The notes under the pieces are model-generated. The model saw nothing but the letters and a program-made list of their open reading frames with translations, did not search any database and was not told the origin of the DNA. A stretch of 64,000 bases of DNA, taken from assembly GCF_037055275.1 (NCBI RefSeq), contig NZ_CP146343.1, forward strand, positions 2,266,501-2,330,500, in the 5' to 3' direction. Below are positions 43,239 to 52,264 of this stretch, piece by piece; the first letter of the stretch is position 1, and each line of letters begins with the position of its first letter. The stretch is from Pseudomonas sp. ML2-2023-3 (GTDB lineage Bacteria; Pseudomonadota; Gammaproteobacteria; Pseudomonadales; Pseudomonadaceae). The position numbers and the translations under genes are program-made.

Positions 43239-44242
43239 CGGTCCAGGGTGTCCCTGGCAATCATGCGCCCCAGTGCAATCAGCTCCTGAGCCTTGTAGAA
43301 CTCGAAAAACCGGCACACCCGCTTGGGCACGTTGATCAGGATATCGGGCGGGTAACCGGCAATCTTGTATTGCGCCAGTGAGGTTTGCATCACCTCGAAA
43401 CTCTGGTTGATCAAGTCCAGCAGCGAAGCCGGGCCGACGTTGTCGACGATCACCGATCCGGTGGCCGACTTGGGCGAGCCTTGGGCGGCGGCAGGGCGGG
43501 CAGGTTGCGCCGAGTCGAGCCAGGGATTGGTCAGGGGCTCGACCAACGGGTTGAGCATCTCCTGTTCCAGATTGAGCAATTGCTCGGCGTGCTTGTTGCG
43601 AAACGGCATGCGCGAACCCAGGGAGGTCATCAAGTTGTCAAAGCGCCCTTTGAACGCGGCAGGGCGCTGGATGACAGGCAGTTGGTAGTTGCTGGGATGG
43701 GATGAATTCAGGTTGACGGCGATGATCAGGTCGCAATGGCTGGAGACCACCGGCACGATAGGGAGCGGGTTGAGCAGGCTGCCATCGACCAGCATGCGGT
43801 TGCCTTGCATCACCGGGGTAAACAGGCTGGGAATCGCCGCCGAGGCGCGCATGGCCTGGTGCAGGCAGCCTTCCTGAAACCAGATCTCCTGCTGATGGGT
43901 GAGGTCGGTGGCGACGGCGGTGTAGGGGATGCGCAGGTCTTCGATATTGATTTCGCCGACCATGTTGCGGATCTGGCCGAAGACTTTTTCGCCACGAATC
44001 GCTCCCAGTCGAAAGCTGACATCCACCAGACGCAACACGTCGAGGTAATCCAGGCTTTGAATCCAGTCGCGATACACATCAAGTTTGCCAGCGGCGTAGA
44101 TCCCGCCCACCACCGCGCCCATGGAGCAACCGGCGATGCAGGCAATGTCATAGCCCCGGCTCTCAAGCTCTTCAATCACGCCAATATGGGCATAGCCCCG
44201 TGCGCCACCTGAGCCCAATACCAATGCAATACGTTTTTTCAT
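43205..44242 (-). CDS. patatin-like phospholipase family protein
   Basis: 345 residues. The glycine-rich oxyanion motif LVLGSGGARGYAHIGV, the nucleophile elbow AGCSMGAVVGG (Ser in GCSMG) and the dyad Asp in MLVDGSLLNPLP are all present, so it should be an active lipid acyl hydrolase of the RssA/NTE-type bacterial group. There is no signal peptide, so it is probably cytoplasmic. ATG 44242 (MKKRIALVLG) is the family start. The C-terminus beyond about 265 is a family-specific helical region. It is convergent with kdpE. Confidence 0.93.
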   Translation of the reverse strand: MKKRIALVLGSGGARGYAHIGVIEELESRGYDIACIAGCSMGAVVGGIYAAGKLDVYRDWIQSLDYLDVLRLVDVSFRLGAIRGEKVFGQIRNMVGEINIEDLRIPYTAVATDLTHQQEIWFQEGCLHQAMRASAAIPSLFTPVMQGNRMLVDGSLLNPLPIVPVVSSHCDLIIAVNLNSSHPSNYQLPVIQRPAAFKGRFDNLMTSLGSRMPFRNKHAEQLLNLEQEMLNPLVEPLTNPWLDSAQPARPAAAQGSPKSATGSVIVDNVGPASLLDLINQSFEVMQTSLAQYKIAGYPPDILINVPKRVCRFFEFYKAQELIALGRMIARDTLDRYERDEASNNR

Positions 44243-44452
44243 GAGCCCAACCTTTGCCTGACAATGACCCACAATGCCTTTTTGTGGCCCTGAGTGACAG
44301 CTTTTGGCATGAACGCGTATCTACAAGCTAGGCTAGTGCCTTGTAGCCATGATGGGTAGGCGCTGTCTGTTTTTTGATTGTGGCGTTGTGGCACTTTTAG
44401 GCGGGTTGTTCGTCTGAGAGTGCACTGAACCTTTATTCCTGAGGAAAACAAC

Positions 44453-44731
44453 ATGAAAGCATGGATTTGTGTGCCGTTGATTGCACTGGCATTGGCAGGT
44501 TGTGCGGGCACCAAGGCGTACCGTGATACGTGTGCGACCAACCTTGATGCGGCCTGGCATGAGCTGGACCTGGCCAAGGCGGAAGGTTTTGCCGGTACTG
44601 TCAGCTACTCCAAGGCCTTGTCCTTGCTGACCGCAGCCAAAACCCAGCAGCAATTCGAAGCCTTTGAGGGTTGCACCAAAAAAGCCGAGAAGGCACGTTT
44701 CTATATTCGTGAATCCCGCGCCGGACGTTGA
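44453..44731 (+). CDS. small lipoprotein
   Basis: 92 residues with a lipoprotein signal: MKAWICVPLIALALAGCAGT, lipobox LAGC with the modified Cys at about 17. The mature part is predicted helical (TNLDAAWHELDLAKAEGF, LSLLTAAKTQQQFEAF) with two further cysteines (DTCAT, EGCTK). Residue +2 is Ala, consistent with outer-membrane sorting. Function unknown. A GAGGAAAA site precedes the ATG. It lies 28 bp upstream of a CHAD gene. Confidence 0.85.
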   Translation: MKAWICVPLIALALAGCAGTKAYRDTCATNLDAAWHELDLAKAEGFAGTVSYSKALSLLTAAKTQQQFEAFEGCTKKAEKARFYIRESRAGR

Positions 44732-44759
44732 GCCGGCGCAGTGAAGGTGGAGGGTGAGG

Positions 44760-45527
44760 ATGTCTGAGCTGGTTGACCGGATTGTTGCAAACGTTGTACG
44801 TCTGGAGGTCAGGCTGCTGGCCTGCCAGGCGCGTCTTGAAGCCGACACGGACCCTGAGGCCCTGCATGATCTGCGCACCACGGTTCGCCGTTTGCGCAGC
44901 CTGCTGCGGCCATTGCGCGGGTTGCCGGGCGTGGTGCAACTGGAAATGTCGGCGGCCCAGGTGGGCACATTGACGACCCCCTTGCGCGACCTTGAGGTGC
45001 TGGCGGCGCACTTGCAGCAGCAGGGCTTCCCGACTCAGGCACAACGGCGCCTGCAACAGTTGTCCGGCAGTTACGCCCGGGTGGCTGACAGCGAGCAGCT
45101 GGCTCAGCTGTTGATGATCCTTGATGTGTTTCCGCGCTTTCTGCGGGCCGCCGAGCGTGAAAACATGCTGCGCGGTTTGCGTAAGCGGATCGAAAAGGTG
45201 CTGGAAAAACAGTGGCAAACCCTGGAGGCCGCCCTCAATGATCCGGGCCATGACCGCCATCGTGTCAGGTTGTTGATCAAGCGCGTGCGCTACGCCGCAG
45301 AGGCTTACCCTGAGTTGAATCAGTTACCGCCTCTGGTGGTGACGCGACTCAAGGGCGCGCAACAGGCCCTGGGCGAGTGGCACGATGCCTGGCAGTGGTT
45401 GTTGCAAGCCGAGCAGCAGGCCGATTTGCAGCCCTGTGTTGCTCAATGGCAGGCAACCCTTGAACGGGGTGAAAAACGGGCTGACAAGGCGCTGATCAAA
45501 TTGAGCGCGGCGTGCTTTCACTCCTGA
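44760..45527 (+). CDS. CHAD domain protein
   Basis: 255 residues. The conserved histidine/arginine helices of the CHAD domain are present: DPEALHDLRTTVRRLRSLLRPLRG near the N-terminus and DRHRVRLLIKRVRYAAEAYP with LGEWHDAWQWLLQ later. The family (conserved histidine alpha-helical domain) is thought to bind phosphate or polyphosphate chains. It stands alone here, without the usual partner CYTH domain. ATG 44760 has GGAGG seven bases upstream. Confidence 0.9.
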   Translation: MSELVDRIVANVVRLEVRLLACQARLEADTDPEALHDLRTTVRRLRSLLRPLRGLPGVVQLEMSAAQVGTLTTPLRDLEVLAAHLQQQGFPTQAQRRLQQLSGSYARVADSEQLAQLLMILDVFPRFLRAAERENMLRGLRKRIEKVLEKQWQTLEAALNDPGHDRHRVRLLIKRVRYAAEAYPELNQLPPLVVTRLKGAQQALGEWHDAWQWLLQAEQQADLQPCVAQWQATLERGEKRADKALIKLSAACFHS

Positions 45528-45604
45528 TATTTGTCCGATTCAGCACTGTGCAGAGTCAGATCGATGGGTAGTATCCCGTCATATTTTTCTGTTTTGAGGT
45601 GCTC

Positions 45605-46402
45605 ATGCAGTTTTGCGAATTGGTTGCGGCGGTGCGCAACACGCCCCTGAACGTCACAATCCCGGCAGACTGGGGGCAGGGACGTGCCAGCTTCGGCGGG
45701 TTGGTGGTGGCCTTGCAGTACGAAGCCATGCGCGCCCATGTGTCTGTCGAGCGGGCCTTGCGCTCGCTGGCAGTGAGCTTTGTGGGCCCGGTTGCCGCCG
45801 ATGTGCCTATCAGCTTTGAGGTCGAGGTGTTGCGCGAAGGCCGGGCCGTCAGCCAGGTCGTAGGCCGCGCCGTGCAGAACGGTCAAGTGATGACGCTGGT
45901 GCAAGCCAGTTTTGGCGCGTCGAGGGAATCAGCGGTGAGCGTCGACAGCGTACCGGCCCCGGAAATGAAAGCGGTGGCGCAGTGCCCGCTCTTGCCCTGC
46001 ATCAAGGGCATCACCCCGGAGTTCATGGGGCACCTGTCCATGGCCTGGGCCGTTGGCGCATTGCCGTTTACGGGCCGCGGGACGCGCGAAATGGGGGGTT
46101 GGGTGCGTCTTGCCGGGGAGGTTCAGGATGAACCCCTGACTGAAACCCACTTGCTGGCACTGGTCGATGCCTGGCCACCTGCGCTGCTGCCACTGCTGAA
46201 CAAGCCGACAGCGGGCAGCACGCTGACCTGGACCATCGAATTTGTGCAGCCATTGCCCAAGGCCAGCACGCTGGAGTGGTGCAAGTACCTGGCGGTCATC
46301 GAGCATGCCCGTGACGGCTACGGCCATGTGGCGGCCAACCTGTGGGCGCCGGGTGGCGAGCTGATTGCAATCAGTCGCCAGACCGTAGCCGTCTTCGGCT
46401 GA
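45605..46402 (+). CDS. acyl-CoA thioesterase family protein (double hot-dog)
   Basis: 265 residues with two hot-dog halves: RASFGGLVVALQYEAMRAHV, VSFVGPVAADVPISFEVEVL, GRAVSQVVGRAVQNGQVMTL; then the C-terminal half WPPALLPLLNKPTAGSTLTW and GYGHVAANLWAPGGELIAIS. This is the TesB-like/4HBT_3 group. It presumably hydrolyses acyl-CoA thioesters in the cytoplasm; chain specificity is unknown. ATG 45605 follows GAGG at six bases. Confidence 0.87.
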   Translation: MQFCELVAAVRNTPLNVTIPADWGQGRASFGGLVVALQYEAMRAHVSVERALRSLAVSFVGPVAADVPISFEVEVLREGRAVSQVVGRAVQNGQVMTLVQASFGASRESAVSVDSVPAPEMKAVAQCPLLPCIKGITPEFMGHLSMAWAVGALPFTGRGTREMGGWVRLAGEVQDEPLTETHLLALVDAWPPALLPLLNKPTAGSTLTWTIEFVQPLPKASTLEWCKYLAVIEHARDGYGHVAANLWAPGGELIAISRQTVAVFG

Positions 46403-46648
46403 TCAGAAGGTCTGGCTGTTCTCTTGCGTGCGGCCCTGGTGTTGCAGGATCAGCGCCGCAAACAAGGCAACCAGGCCGATCACCGCGCTCGTGACGTTTT
46501 CACTGAACACGCCCGACACCAGCAGTAGAAAGGCCACCACCATAATGGGGATCGCGATCAGGTTGATGGCCTGATGCGTGCTGCCCTGATGGCTTTGTGG
46601 GTTGGAGCGCCATTGCCAGGCCGGTAAGTTTGGATGACGTTTGCCCAT
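46403..46648 (-). CDS. small two-helix membrane protein
   Basis: 81 residues: a polar N-terminus (MGKRHPNLPAWQWRSNPQ), then two hydrophobic helices (INLIAIPIMVVAFLLLVSGV and TSAVIGLVALFAALILQ) with a polar C-terminus. It resembles conserved Pseudomonas inner-membrane proteins of unknown function. The stop abuts the end of the convergent thioesterase gene; the ATG is preceded by AGGAGAG. Confidence 0.75.
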   Translation of the reverse strand: MGKRHPNLPAWQWRSNPQSHQGSTHQAINLIAIPIMVVAFLLLVSGVFSENVTSAVIGLVALFAALILQHQGRTQENSQTF

Positions 46649-46747
46649 GATTGCTCTCCTTGTTCGAGGGTTCAGTTGTCGCTGAACCGGATAAACAAAT
46701 CATAGATTTATGGCCGCCCCACGGCGAATCAACAATGGCTATTGGCC

Positions 46748-48229
46748 TTATAGTTTTAACTGACCAATGGCTATGTTCAGTTGAGCGGCCAGGGTTGCCA
46801 GCTCATTGCTGGTGGTAGCCGACTCGACGGTTTGTTGCACGGTGTTTTCGGTGACATCACGGATGCTCACCACGGCGCGGTTCATCTCTTCTGCCACCTG
46901 GCTTTGCTGCTCGGCAGCCACGGCAATCTGCGTGTTGCTTTCACGCATCTGCGCCACGGCATGAGTGATTTCGGCCAAGGCCACGCCCGCTTCCTGGGCC
47001 TGCTGTACGCAGTCGTCGGCCTTGAACGAGCTTTCCTGCATGAAGTCCACCGCGTCACGGGTGCCCGCCTGCAGGGCCGAGACCATTGTGGTGATTTCAT
47101 CGGTGGAGGTTTGCACGCGTTTGGCCAAATGCCGCACTTCATCGGCGACCACGGCGAAGCCCCGGCCCATTTCGCCTGCGCGAGCGGCTTCAATCGCTGC
47201 GTTCAAGGCCAGCAGGTTGGTCTGTTCGGCAATGCTGTGAATCACACTGACGACGCTGTTGATCTTCTGACTGTCCTGGGCCAGTTGCTGGATCATCTCG
47301 GCAGTGGTTTGCACCCCGCTGGACAGGCTGGCGATGGATTGCTGCACGCGGCTGACCACCTGCTGGCCGCTGCCGGCCAGGTTGTCTGCTGTCTGTGACA
47401 GGTCGCGGGTGGCGCCTGCGTGTTGCGCAATGTGATAGACGGTGGCCGTCATTTGATTGATCGCGGTGGCGGCCTGGTCCGTCTCGCTTTGCTGGCCGAG
47501 CATGCCGTGGCGTACCTCGTCCATGCTGCTGGCCAGGCGGGCGGCACCGGCATCCAGTTGCGCGGCGGTTTCGGCCACGGTATTGACCACGCGCTGGTAG
47601 CCGGCCTGCATGGCGTTGAAGGCGCTGGCCATCTGCCCGACTTCATCGGTACAGGCCAAGGGAACTCGGGCGGACAGGTCGCCGGTTTGCTCGACATGCA
47701 ACATCACGTCTTTCAGGGTATTGAGCTGGCTAAGCAGAAAGCGGATCAGCAATTGCGAGGCGCAGAGCATGGCCAGCATCAGGATCAGCACTGCGCCTGC
47801 ATAGTTGGGCAGTCGCTCGACAAATACCTGGGCCAGGCTTGGCGTATAGGCCAGTACCGCGATTTTTTGTCCGTCATCGCGGGTCAGCACATCGGCGCCC
47901 AACAACAGATCGTGGCCGAACAGCGGCATGGGATTGATCGAAATCCAGCCCTTGGCGCTGTTTAGCTGTGGCAGGGGTTGATCGTTGACGCTGGCGATCT
48001 GGTTGGGTTCAAGGCGCAGCAAGTGCCGGGCTTCAGGCAAGGGTTGCCCGGCGGGCCATGCCTTGAGCAAGTGCGCCTGGTCCCGGGCGTTGGCCTGGGC
48101 GGCGGCGCTGCGCGATTGTTGCTCAAGCTGCACGGCGTAAAGCACCAGCAGCAGGGTGGTGACAAATGCCACCCCGTTGACGGCCCAGAATTTGTATTTG
48201 AGCGAGATGTTGCTAAGCCAGGTACCCAT
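46748..48229 (-). CDS. methyl-accepting chemotaxis protein
   Basis: 493 residues. TM1 is near 11-31 ([18 protein letters not shown]), a short periplasmic domain of ~105 residues follows, TM2 near 140-160 ([20 protein letters not shown]), then HAMP and a long coiled-coil signalling domain with the highly conserved hairpin tip [20 protein letters not shown] and [15 protein letters not shown]. There is no CheR/CheB-tethering pentapeptide visible. The ligand is unknown. ATG 48229 ([15 protein letters not shown]) fits the common MCP start. Confidence 0.94.
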   Translation of the reverse strand: MGTWLSNISLKYKFWAVNGVAFVTTLLLVLYAVQLEQQSRSAAAQANARDQAHLLKAWPAGQPLPEARHLLRLEPNQIASVNDQPLPQLNSAKGWISINPMPLFGHDLLLGADVLTRDDGQKIAVLAYTPSLAQVFVERLPNYAGAVLILMLAMLCASQLLIRFLLSQLNTLKDVMLHVEQTGDLSARVPLACTDEVGQMASAFNAMQAGYQRVVNTVAETAAQLDAGAARLASSMDEVRHGMLGQQSETDQAATAINQMTATVYHIAQHAGATRDLSQTADNLAGSGQQVVSRVQQSIASLSSGVQTTAEMIQQLAQDSQKINSVVSVIHSIAEQTNLLALNAAIEAARAGEMGRGFAVVADEVRHLAKRVQTSTDEITTMVSALQAGTRDAVDFMQESSFKADDCVQQAQEAGVALAEITHAVAQMRESNTQIAVAAEQQSQVAEEMNRAVVSIRDVTENTVQQTVESATTSNELATLAAQLNIAIGQLKL

Positions 48230-48341
48230 GGGAGGTCTTCTCTGATTTGGCGCAAACAATATTGGCAAGGTGCCATCATTGTGCCGCTATTCAGTGACGA
48301 TCTTGTTGATGTGGGTCAACCCTGCGGGTTAGACAAACTTG

Positions 48342-48480
48342 GTAGTCGCTGACGAGGAACGAAGGCTGCGAGCTTTTTGGTGAAGTGTCCCGGATACATT
48401 CCCAAACGCAGTCCTGATAGTTGTGCAACGACTGCGGAGCTGGCGAAAGCTCGCAGCCTTCGTTCCTCGTCAGCGACTAC
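48342..48480. repeat. REPIN-like element with perfect 35-bp arms
   Basis: The left arm 48342-48376 (starting GTAGTCGCTGACGAGGAACG) and the right arm 48446-48480 are exact inverted repeats over 35 bp, enclosing 69 bp. The perfect match suggests recent origin or maintenance by gene conversion or transposase activity. It lies between the chemotaxis receptor and tatD. Confidence 0.9.
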
Positions 48481-48485
48481 TCAGA

Positions 48486-49292
48486 TCAGGCGACCACCGG
48501 CAACCCATAAAACGCCCGGGCGCAAGCGGTGGTGTGCTCAGCCAGGTCCTGTTCGCTCTCGCCACGATGCACGGCCACTTCACGAAGCACGTCGGTCAGG
48601 TAAGCCGGTTCGTTACGGCCATTTTTCGGTTTGGGCCGCAAGGTACGGGGCAGCAAGTAGGGCGCGTCACTTTCCAGCATCAGGCGACCCCGGGGGATGT
48701 CCCGTACCAGCGGGTGCAAGTGGGTGCCGCGGCGCTCGTCGCAGATCCAGCCGGTAATGCCGATGTGCAGGTCCAGATCCAGATAACTGAACAACGCCTT
48801 TTTCTCGCCGGTGAAACAGTGCACTACGGCGGCGGGCAGGCGATCGCGGAAGTCGCGCAGGATTTCCAGTAACCGCTGGTTGGCATCGCGCTCATGCAGA
48901 AAAACCGGTAACTGCAGATCAACAGCCATTGCCAGGTGTTCTTCCAGCACTTTTTCCTGCTGGGCACGGGGCGAGAAGTCACGGTTGAAATCCAGGCCGC
49001 ACTCACCGACGGCGCACACACCGGGCTCCTTGAGCAAGGCAAGCAAGTGTCGGGCGCTGTCGCCGTTCCAGTCACTGGCCGAGTGCGGGTGAATGCCGGC
49101 GGTGGAGAACAGTCGCTGACCGCTTTCATCCAGCTCGCGGCACAGTTGCAAGGCCTGTTCGCTGCCTTCAACGCTGGTGCCGGTCAGCACCAATTGGCAC
49201 ACGCCGGCCGCGTAAGCACGGTCCAGGACCGCCTGGTGTTTGCCGTCGAAGCTTGGATTGGTCAGGTTGACGCCGATATCGATGAGTTGCAT
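48486..49292 (-). CDS. tatD: TatD family metal-dependent hydrolase
   Basis: 268 residues collinear with E. coli TatD as I remember it: [91 protein letters not shown] and [15 protein letters not shown]. Metal ligands (His, Glu, His, His, Asp) are in place. TatD is a 3'-5' exonuclease/DNase with roles in DNA repair and degradation; it is not located beside tatABC here. The start MQLIDIGVN is the family start. Confidence 0.94.
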   Translation of the reverse strand: MQLIDIGVNLTNPSFDGKHQAVLDRAYAAGVCQLVLTGTSVEGSEQALQLCRELDESGQRLFSTAGIHPHSASDWNGDSARHLLALLKEPGVCAVGECGLDFNRDFSPRAQQEKVLEEHLAMAVDLQLPVFLHERDANQRLLEILRDFRDRLPAAVVHCFTGEKKALFSYLDLDLHIGITGWICDERRGTHLHPLVRDIPRGRLMLESDAPYLLPRTLRPKPKNGRNEPAYLTDVLREVAVHRGESEQDLAEHTTACARAFYGLPVVA

Positions 49293-49529
49293 GGTGCTAC
49301 CTCAGGCCACAAGCCGCGAAGCATATCAGAGCTGTAGATTTATAAGAAAAACCAAGAACTACAGACAGTTATGGTTGTCTTTGAATGCCGCAACAACGCA
49401 ATGCCCGGTTTTCTTCAGGGCGCATTGACTGTTTTGCGCGCTGTTTCCAGCGCTTAAAAGCCCCAAAAAGGGCAACCGGTTGTCGGTTAATCCGACAGGG
49501 TGCTGGGCTGTATTCTTTCCGGAGAACGG

Positions 49530-50948
49530 ATGACAAGACCGACGCTATTGATTGCGCTGTGCCTGATGCTGATGCCGCTCCCGGCACTGGCACGACTGGC
49601 CGGACCCTTGCAGGTCGGGCAGCCGAGTCAGGTCCGCGATCTGGCACAAATCCGCAGCAGTCAGGTGCTGCGGGTGCTGGTCAATCAAAGCCGCAACAGT
49701 TCGGGTGAAGTGCAAGGCCAGGCCATTGGCGTTGAATACCACCGTCTGCGGGCGTATGAACGCTTTCTCAACAGCCATGCCCGCGACGGCCAGGAAGTCA
49801 CCCTCAAGATCATTCCCAAAGCCAAGGACCAGCTTCTCGGCGCCTTGTCCCGTGGAGAAGGCGATGTGGTTGCGCCGGGGGAACTGATCGATTTCAAGCC
49901 CACCCGCGCCATCAGCGCCAGTGACCCGATCGTCGACGATGTGCCGTTGCTGCTGGTGGGGGTCAAGGGCGAGCGCCGCTTTACCCACCTGGAACAGCTG
50001 TCGGGACGCACGGTGGCGTTGACCACGGGCAGTGCAGCGGGTGCCGCGGTCAATTTGATCAATCAAAAGCTGGCGCTGCGCAAATTGCCACCGGTCAGGA
50101 TCGAATGGGTAGACCCGACTCTGGCTGTGGAAGATGTGCTGGAAATGGTGCAGGCAGGCATTTTTCACCTGACTATCGTTGAGCGCCCGATTGCCGAGCG
50201 CTGGGCCACGTTGATGCCCAAGCTGCGTTTTGACCGCAAGGTGCTGGTCAGCGAACCCGAAGCGATGCGCTGGTACGTGCGCCGTGATGCCTCGATGTTG
50301 CGTGCCAGTATCGACCGCTTTCTGGACGGCTATAAGGCACCGGCCGATCAGGATGTGGCGTTTGAGCGGGTTTATCGCCGCTTGTACCGGGTGCATTACC
50401 CCTTGGCCCGAGCCGACCGGCAGAAGCTTGAAAAACTGCGTCCGGTGTTGCAAAAGCACGCCCGGCAGCAGGGGATGGACTGGTTGAACCTGGCGGCACT
50501 GGCGTTCAAGGAGTCTACCCTTGACCCGAATGCCAAGGGCGTTGGCGGGGCGACGGGGCTGTTGCAAATCACCCCCTCTGCGGCGCAACGGGTGGGGGTC
50601 AACAATATTCAAAACGTCGATAACAATGTACAGGCCGGTGCCCGGTACCTGGCGTTGATCCGTCGCAAGTTCTTTGCCAGCCCCAAACTCAACGAGCGCG
50701 AGCGCATGGCCTTTGTCCTGGCGGCCTACAACATGGGCCCCGAGCGAGTACAAGGCATGCGGGCCGAGGCCCGGCGGCGCGGATTGAACCCCAATCAATG
50801 GTTCTTTCAGGTTGAACGTATTGCCATGGAGCAGGTGGGAATGGGCGCTGTCAGCTATGTTAATAGCGTGAATAAATACTATTTGGCCTTTGATCGGGAG
50901 CGCGACTCCCTGGAACCCGCAAAAGCTGAACTGGCTTCACGCAAGTAA
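49530..50948 (+). CDS. MltF-like membrane-bound lytic transglycosylase
   Basis: 472 residues. A signal peptide (LLIALCLMLMPLPALA) is followed by a solute-binding-protein-type domain (~40-270; LRVLVNQSRNSSGEVQGQ, LGALSRGEGDVVAPGEL) and a C-terminal SLT domain (~290-440) with catalytic Glu in LAALAFKESTLDPNAKG, then GGATGLLQITPSAAQRVGV and LAAYNMGPERVQGM. This two-domain order is that of MltF. It cleaves peptidoglycan glycan strands in the periplasm. A GGAG site precedes ATG 49530. A second MltF copy beside purL is usual in pseudomonads, so this may be a paralogue. Confidence 0.9.
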   Translation: MTRPTLLIALCLMLMPLPALARLAGPLQVGQPSQVRDLAQIRSSQVLRVLVNQSRNSSGEVQGQAIGVEYHRLRAYERFLNSHARDGQEVTLKIIPKAKDQLLGALSRGEGDVVAPGELIDFKPTRAISASDPIVDDVPLLLVGVKGERRFTHLEQLSGRTVALTTGSAAGAAVNLINQKLALRKLPPVRIEWVDPTLAVEDVLEMVQAGIFHLTIVERPIAERWATLMPKLRFDRKVLVSEPEAMRWYVRRDASMLRASIDRFLDGYKAPADQDVAFERVYRRLYRVHYPLARADRQKLEKLRPVLQKHARQQGMDWLNLAALAFKESTLDPNAKGVGGATGLLQITPSAAQRVGVNNIQNVDNNVQAGARYLALIRRKFFASPKLNERERMAFVLAAYNMGPERVQGMRAEARRRGLNPNQWFFQVERIAMEQVGMGAVSYVNSVNKYYLAFDRERDSLEPAKAELASRK

Positions 50949-50983
50949 TCGAATAAACTGATAGTTATATTGGGTTTATTCGA
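50949..50983. terminator. AT-rich inverted repeat after the transglycosylase gene
   Basis: TCGAATAAAC and GTTTATTCGA are perfect 10-bp arms around a 15-base loop, beginning right after the stop codon. The following CTTTTAAC is weakly T-rich, so it may be a terminator or an operator in the short gap before doxX-like gene. Confidence 0.5.
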
Positions 50984-51051
50984 CTTTTAACATTCTAAAA
51001 ACTGATTAGTATGGCGAGCATTCCCCAACTGATTACCTAAAGGATTCCACC

Positions 51052-51486
51052 ATGAGCAAATTGATCCATACCGTACTGGGCAGCCGCGCAGGTTATGGTT
51101 TGACTGTTTTGCGTATTTTCGTAGGCATCATCTTTGCTGCTCACGGTTCGCAAAAACTGTTTGGCTGGTTTGGCGGCGGCGGGTTGGCAGGAACCGCGCA
51201 ATGGATGGAAAGCATCGGCCTGGCACCGGGCACGCTGATGGCAGCGCTGGCGGGCGGTACCGAGTTTCTGGGTGGTCTGGCGCTGATCGTGGGGCTGCTG
51301 GCGCGACCTGCGGCATTGGGCCTGACGTTCACCCTGCTGGTGGCGATTTTCTCGGTGCATATCCACAACGGTCTGTTCATGGCCAACAACGGTTATGAAT
51401 TTGCCCTGGCCCTGCTGGGCGGCACTATTGCGGTCTTGTTCGAAGGTGCAGGCAAGGTGTCCCTTGACCGTGCGATAACCGACTGA
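51052..51486 (+). CDS. DoxX family membrane protein
   Basis: 144 residues with four hydrophobic helices: LTVLRIFVGIIFAAHGSQKL, TLMAALAGGTEFLGGLALIV, ALGLTFTLLVAIFSVHI and FALALLGGTIAVLFEG. The sequence GSQKLFGWFGGGGLAGTAQWM is the DoxX family hallmark. Members are inner-membrane proteins, some linked to quinone or thiosulfate oxidation or to redox stress; no specific role can be read here. A strong terminator follows. Confidence 0.92.
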   Translation: MSKLIHTVLGSRAGYGLTVLRIFVGIIFAAHGSQKLFGWFGGGGLAGTAQWMESIGLAPGTLMAALAGGTEFLGGLALIVGLLARPAALGLTFTLLVAIFSVHIHNGLFMANNGYEFALALLGGTIAVLFEGAGKVSLDRAITD

Positions 51487-51502
51487 AAACCGAATGTTCG
51501 CC

Positions 51503-51530
51503 AAAAGGCCCGCCCAGCGCGGGCCTTTTT
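51503..51530 (+). terminator. rho-independent terminator of doxX-like gene
   Basis: AAAAGGCCCGC, a short loop and GCGGGCCTTTTT followed by CGTTTT: a strong GC stem with A/T tails, functional in both directions. Confidence 0.93.
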
Positions 51531-51583
51531 CGTTTTACTGGATTGTTGACAGTTGTAAGCCGGTTTATCTAGGATGTTTTCTT

Positions 51584-51730
51584 GCGCCGATTTAAACAGC
51601 TACTTGCGGGGCGCCAGAGGGTCCAAGGACCGTCTAAGAGGCTTGAAGCACGCCTCGAAATACCGCTAAAGCGCTGGTTCGGTGATGCCTCTCACCTGCC
51701 ACGCAGAATCTTGAGGCGGAGAACCGATAC
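51584..51730 (+). promoter_or_regulatory. structured 5' leader, candidate cis-regulatory RNA
   Basis: Successive hairpins: GCGCC (51584-51588) with GGCGC (51610-51614); GGTCC/GGACC (51620-51631); GAGGC (51638-51642) with GCCTC (51652-51656); and GCCTC (51687-51691) with GAGGC (51713-51717), the last lying directly against the GGAG ribosome site (51718-51721). The first GAGGC can pair instead with the second GCCTC, which would free the ribosome site. This is the topology of a translational riboswitch. The promoter would lie near 51545-51580. No known riboswitch class is recognised. Confidence 0.5.
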
Positions 51731-52039
51731 ATGAGTCACCCACGTCCCCTAGTACGTCTTGCGCCGATCTCGGCCAGTCCTGCCTTGCGCAACCCAAAAA
51801 TCCTCCTGGGCGGTAAACACCAGCCCACACTGCTGCGTTGCCTGGATGGCTGGCCGCGTCGCAAGGGGCGGGCTACTGCGTTTTTGATCCAGTTTGTGGA
51901 AGAGGGTGATCAGCTGGCGCGATTTGCCGCTGACAGTTTCGACCTGGCAGTGATCCAGTCCCCCGGCGCCGATGATGCCGAGCGAGTGATTCACCACCTG
52001 ACCCGCGTGTGCCGTCAGGGGTTGATAACCCTGCGTTGA
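51731..52039 (+). CDS. small hypothetical protein behind a structured leader
   Basis: 102 residues. The N-terminus is basic (SHPRPLVRLAPISASPALRN, PTLLRCLDGWPRRKG); the C-terminal half (FAADSFDLAVIQSPGADDAERVIHHLTRVCRQGLITLR) looks like the end of a methyltransferase-type Rossmann sheet, but a SAM site is absent. It is too short to be a complete enzyme of that fold. A GGAG site lies nine bases before ATG 51731. I do not recognise the family. A REPIN-like element follows 15 bp after the stop. Confidence 0.65.
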   Translation: MSHPRPLVRLAPISASPALRNPKILLGGKHQPTLLRCLDGWPRRKGRATAFLIQFVEEGDQLARFAADSFDLAVIQSPGADDAERVIHHLTRVCRQGLITLR

Positions 52040-52054
52040 ATCCACCTGTAGCCC

Positions 52055-52202
52055 TGTAGTCGCTGACGAGCTCCGCGAGGCTGCGTTCGGCGGCGCAGCC
52101 GTCGTAAACCTTGCGGCTCGATGTGTCAGGTATAGCGCGTATTCAGGGCTTACGACCGCTGCGCGCTCGGACGCAGCCTCGTTCTACTCGTCAGCGACTA
52201 CA
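52055..52202. repeat. REPIN-like element with nested inverted repeat
   Basis: 148 bp. The outer arms are TGTAGTCGCTGACGAG and CTCGTCAGCGACTACA (exact); GAGGCTGCG/CGCAGCCTC and GTCGTAA/TTACGAC lie inside in nested order. It separates convergent genes (stop 52039 and stop 52265). The remaining gap shows nothing. Confidence 0.85.
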
Positions 52203-52264
52203 GGGCCACGGGGTTTCAGAGTTACAGTGTTTTCAAGCAACAAAGTAGCGACAGGCTTCGTGGT

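Noticed and set aside
4477..52202. The repeated inverted elements taken as a possible CRISPR array
   Set aside because: Copies are dispersed over many kilobases, lie in intergenic gaps and are palindromic doublets, with no regular spacers and no cas genes; they fit REP/REPIN elements.
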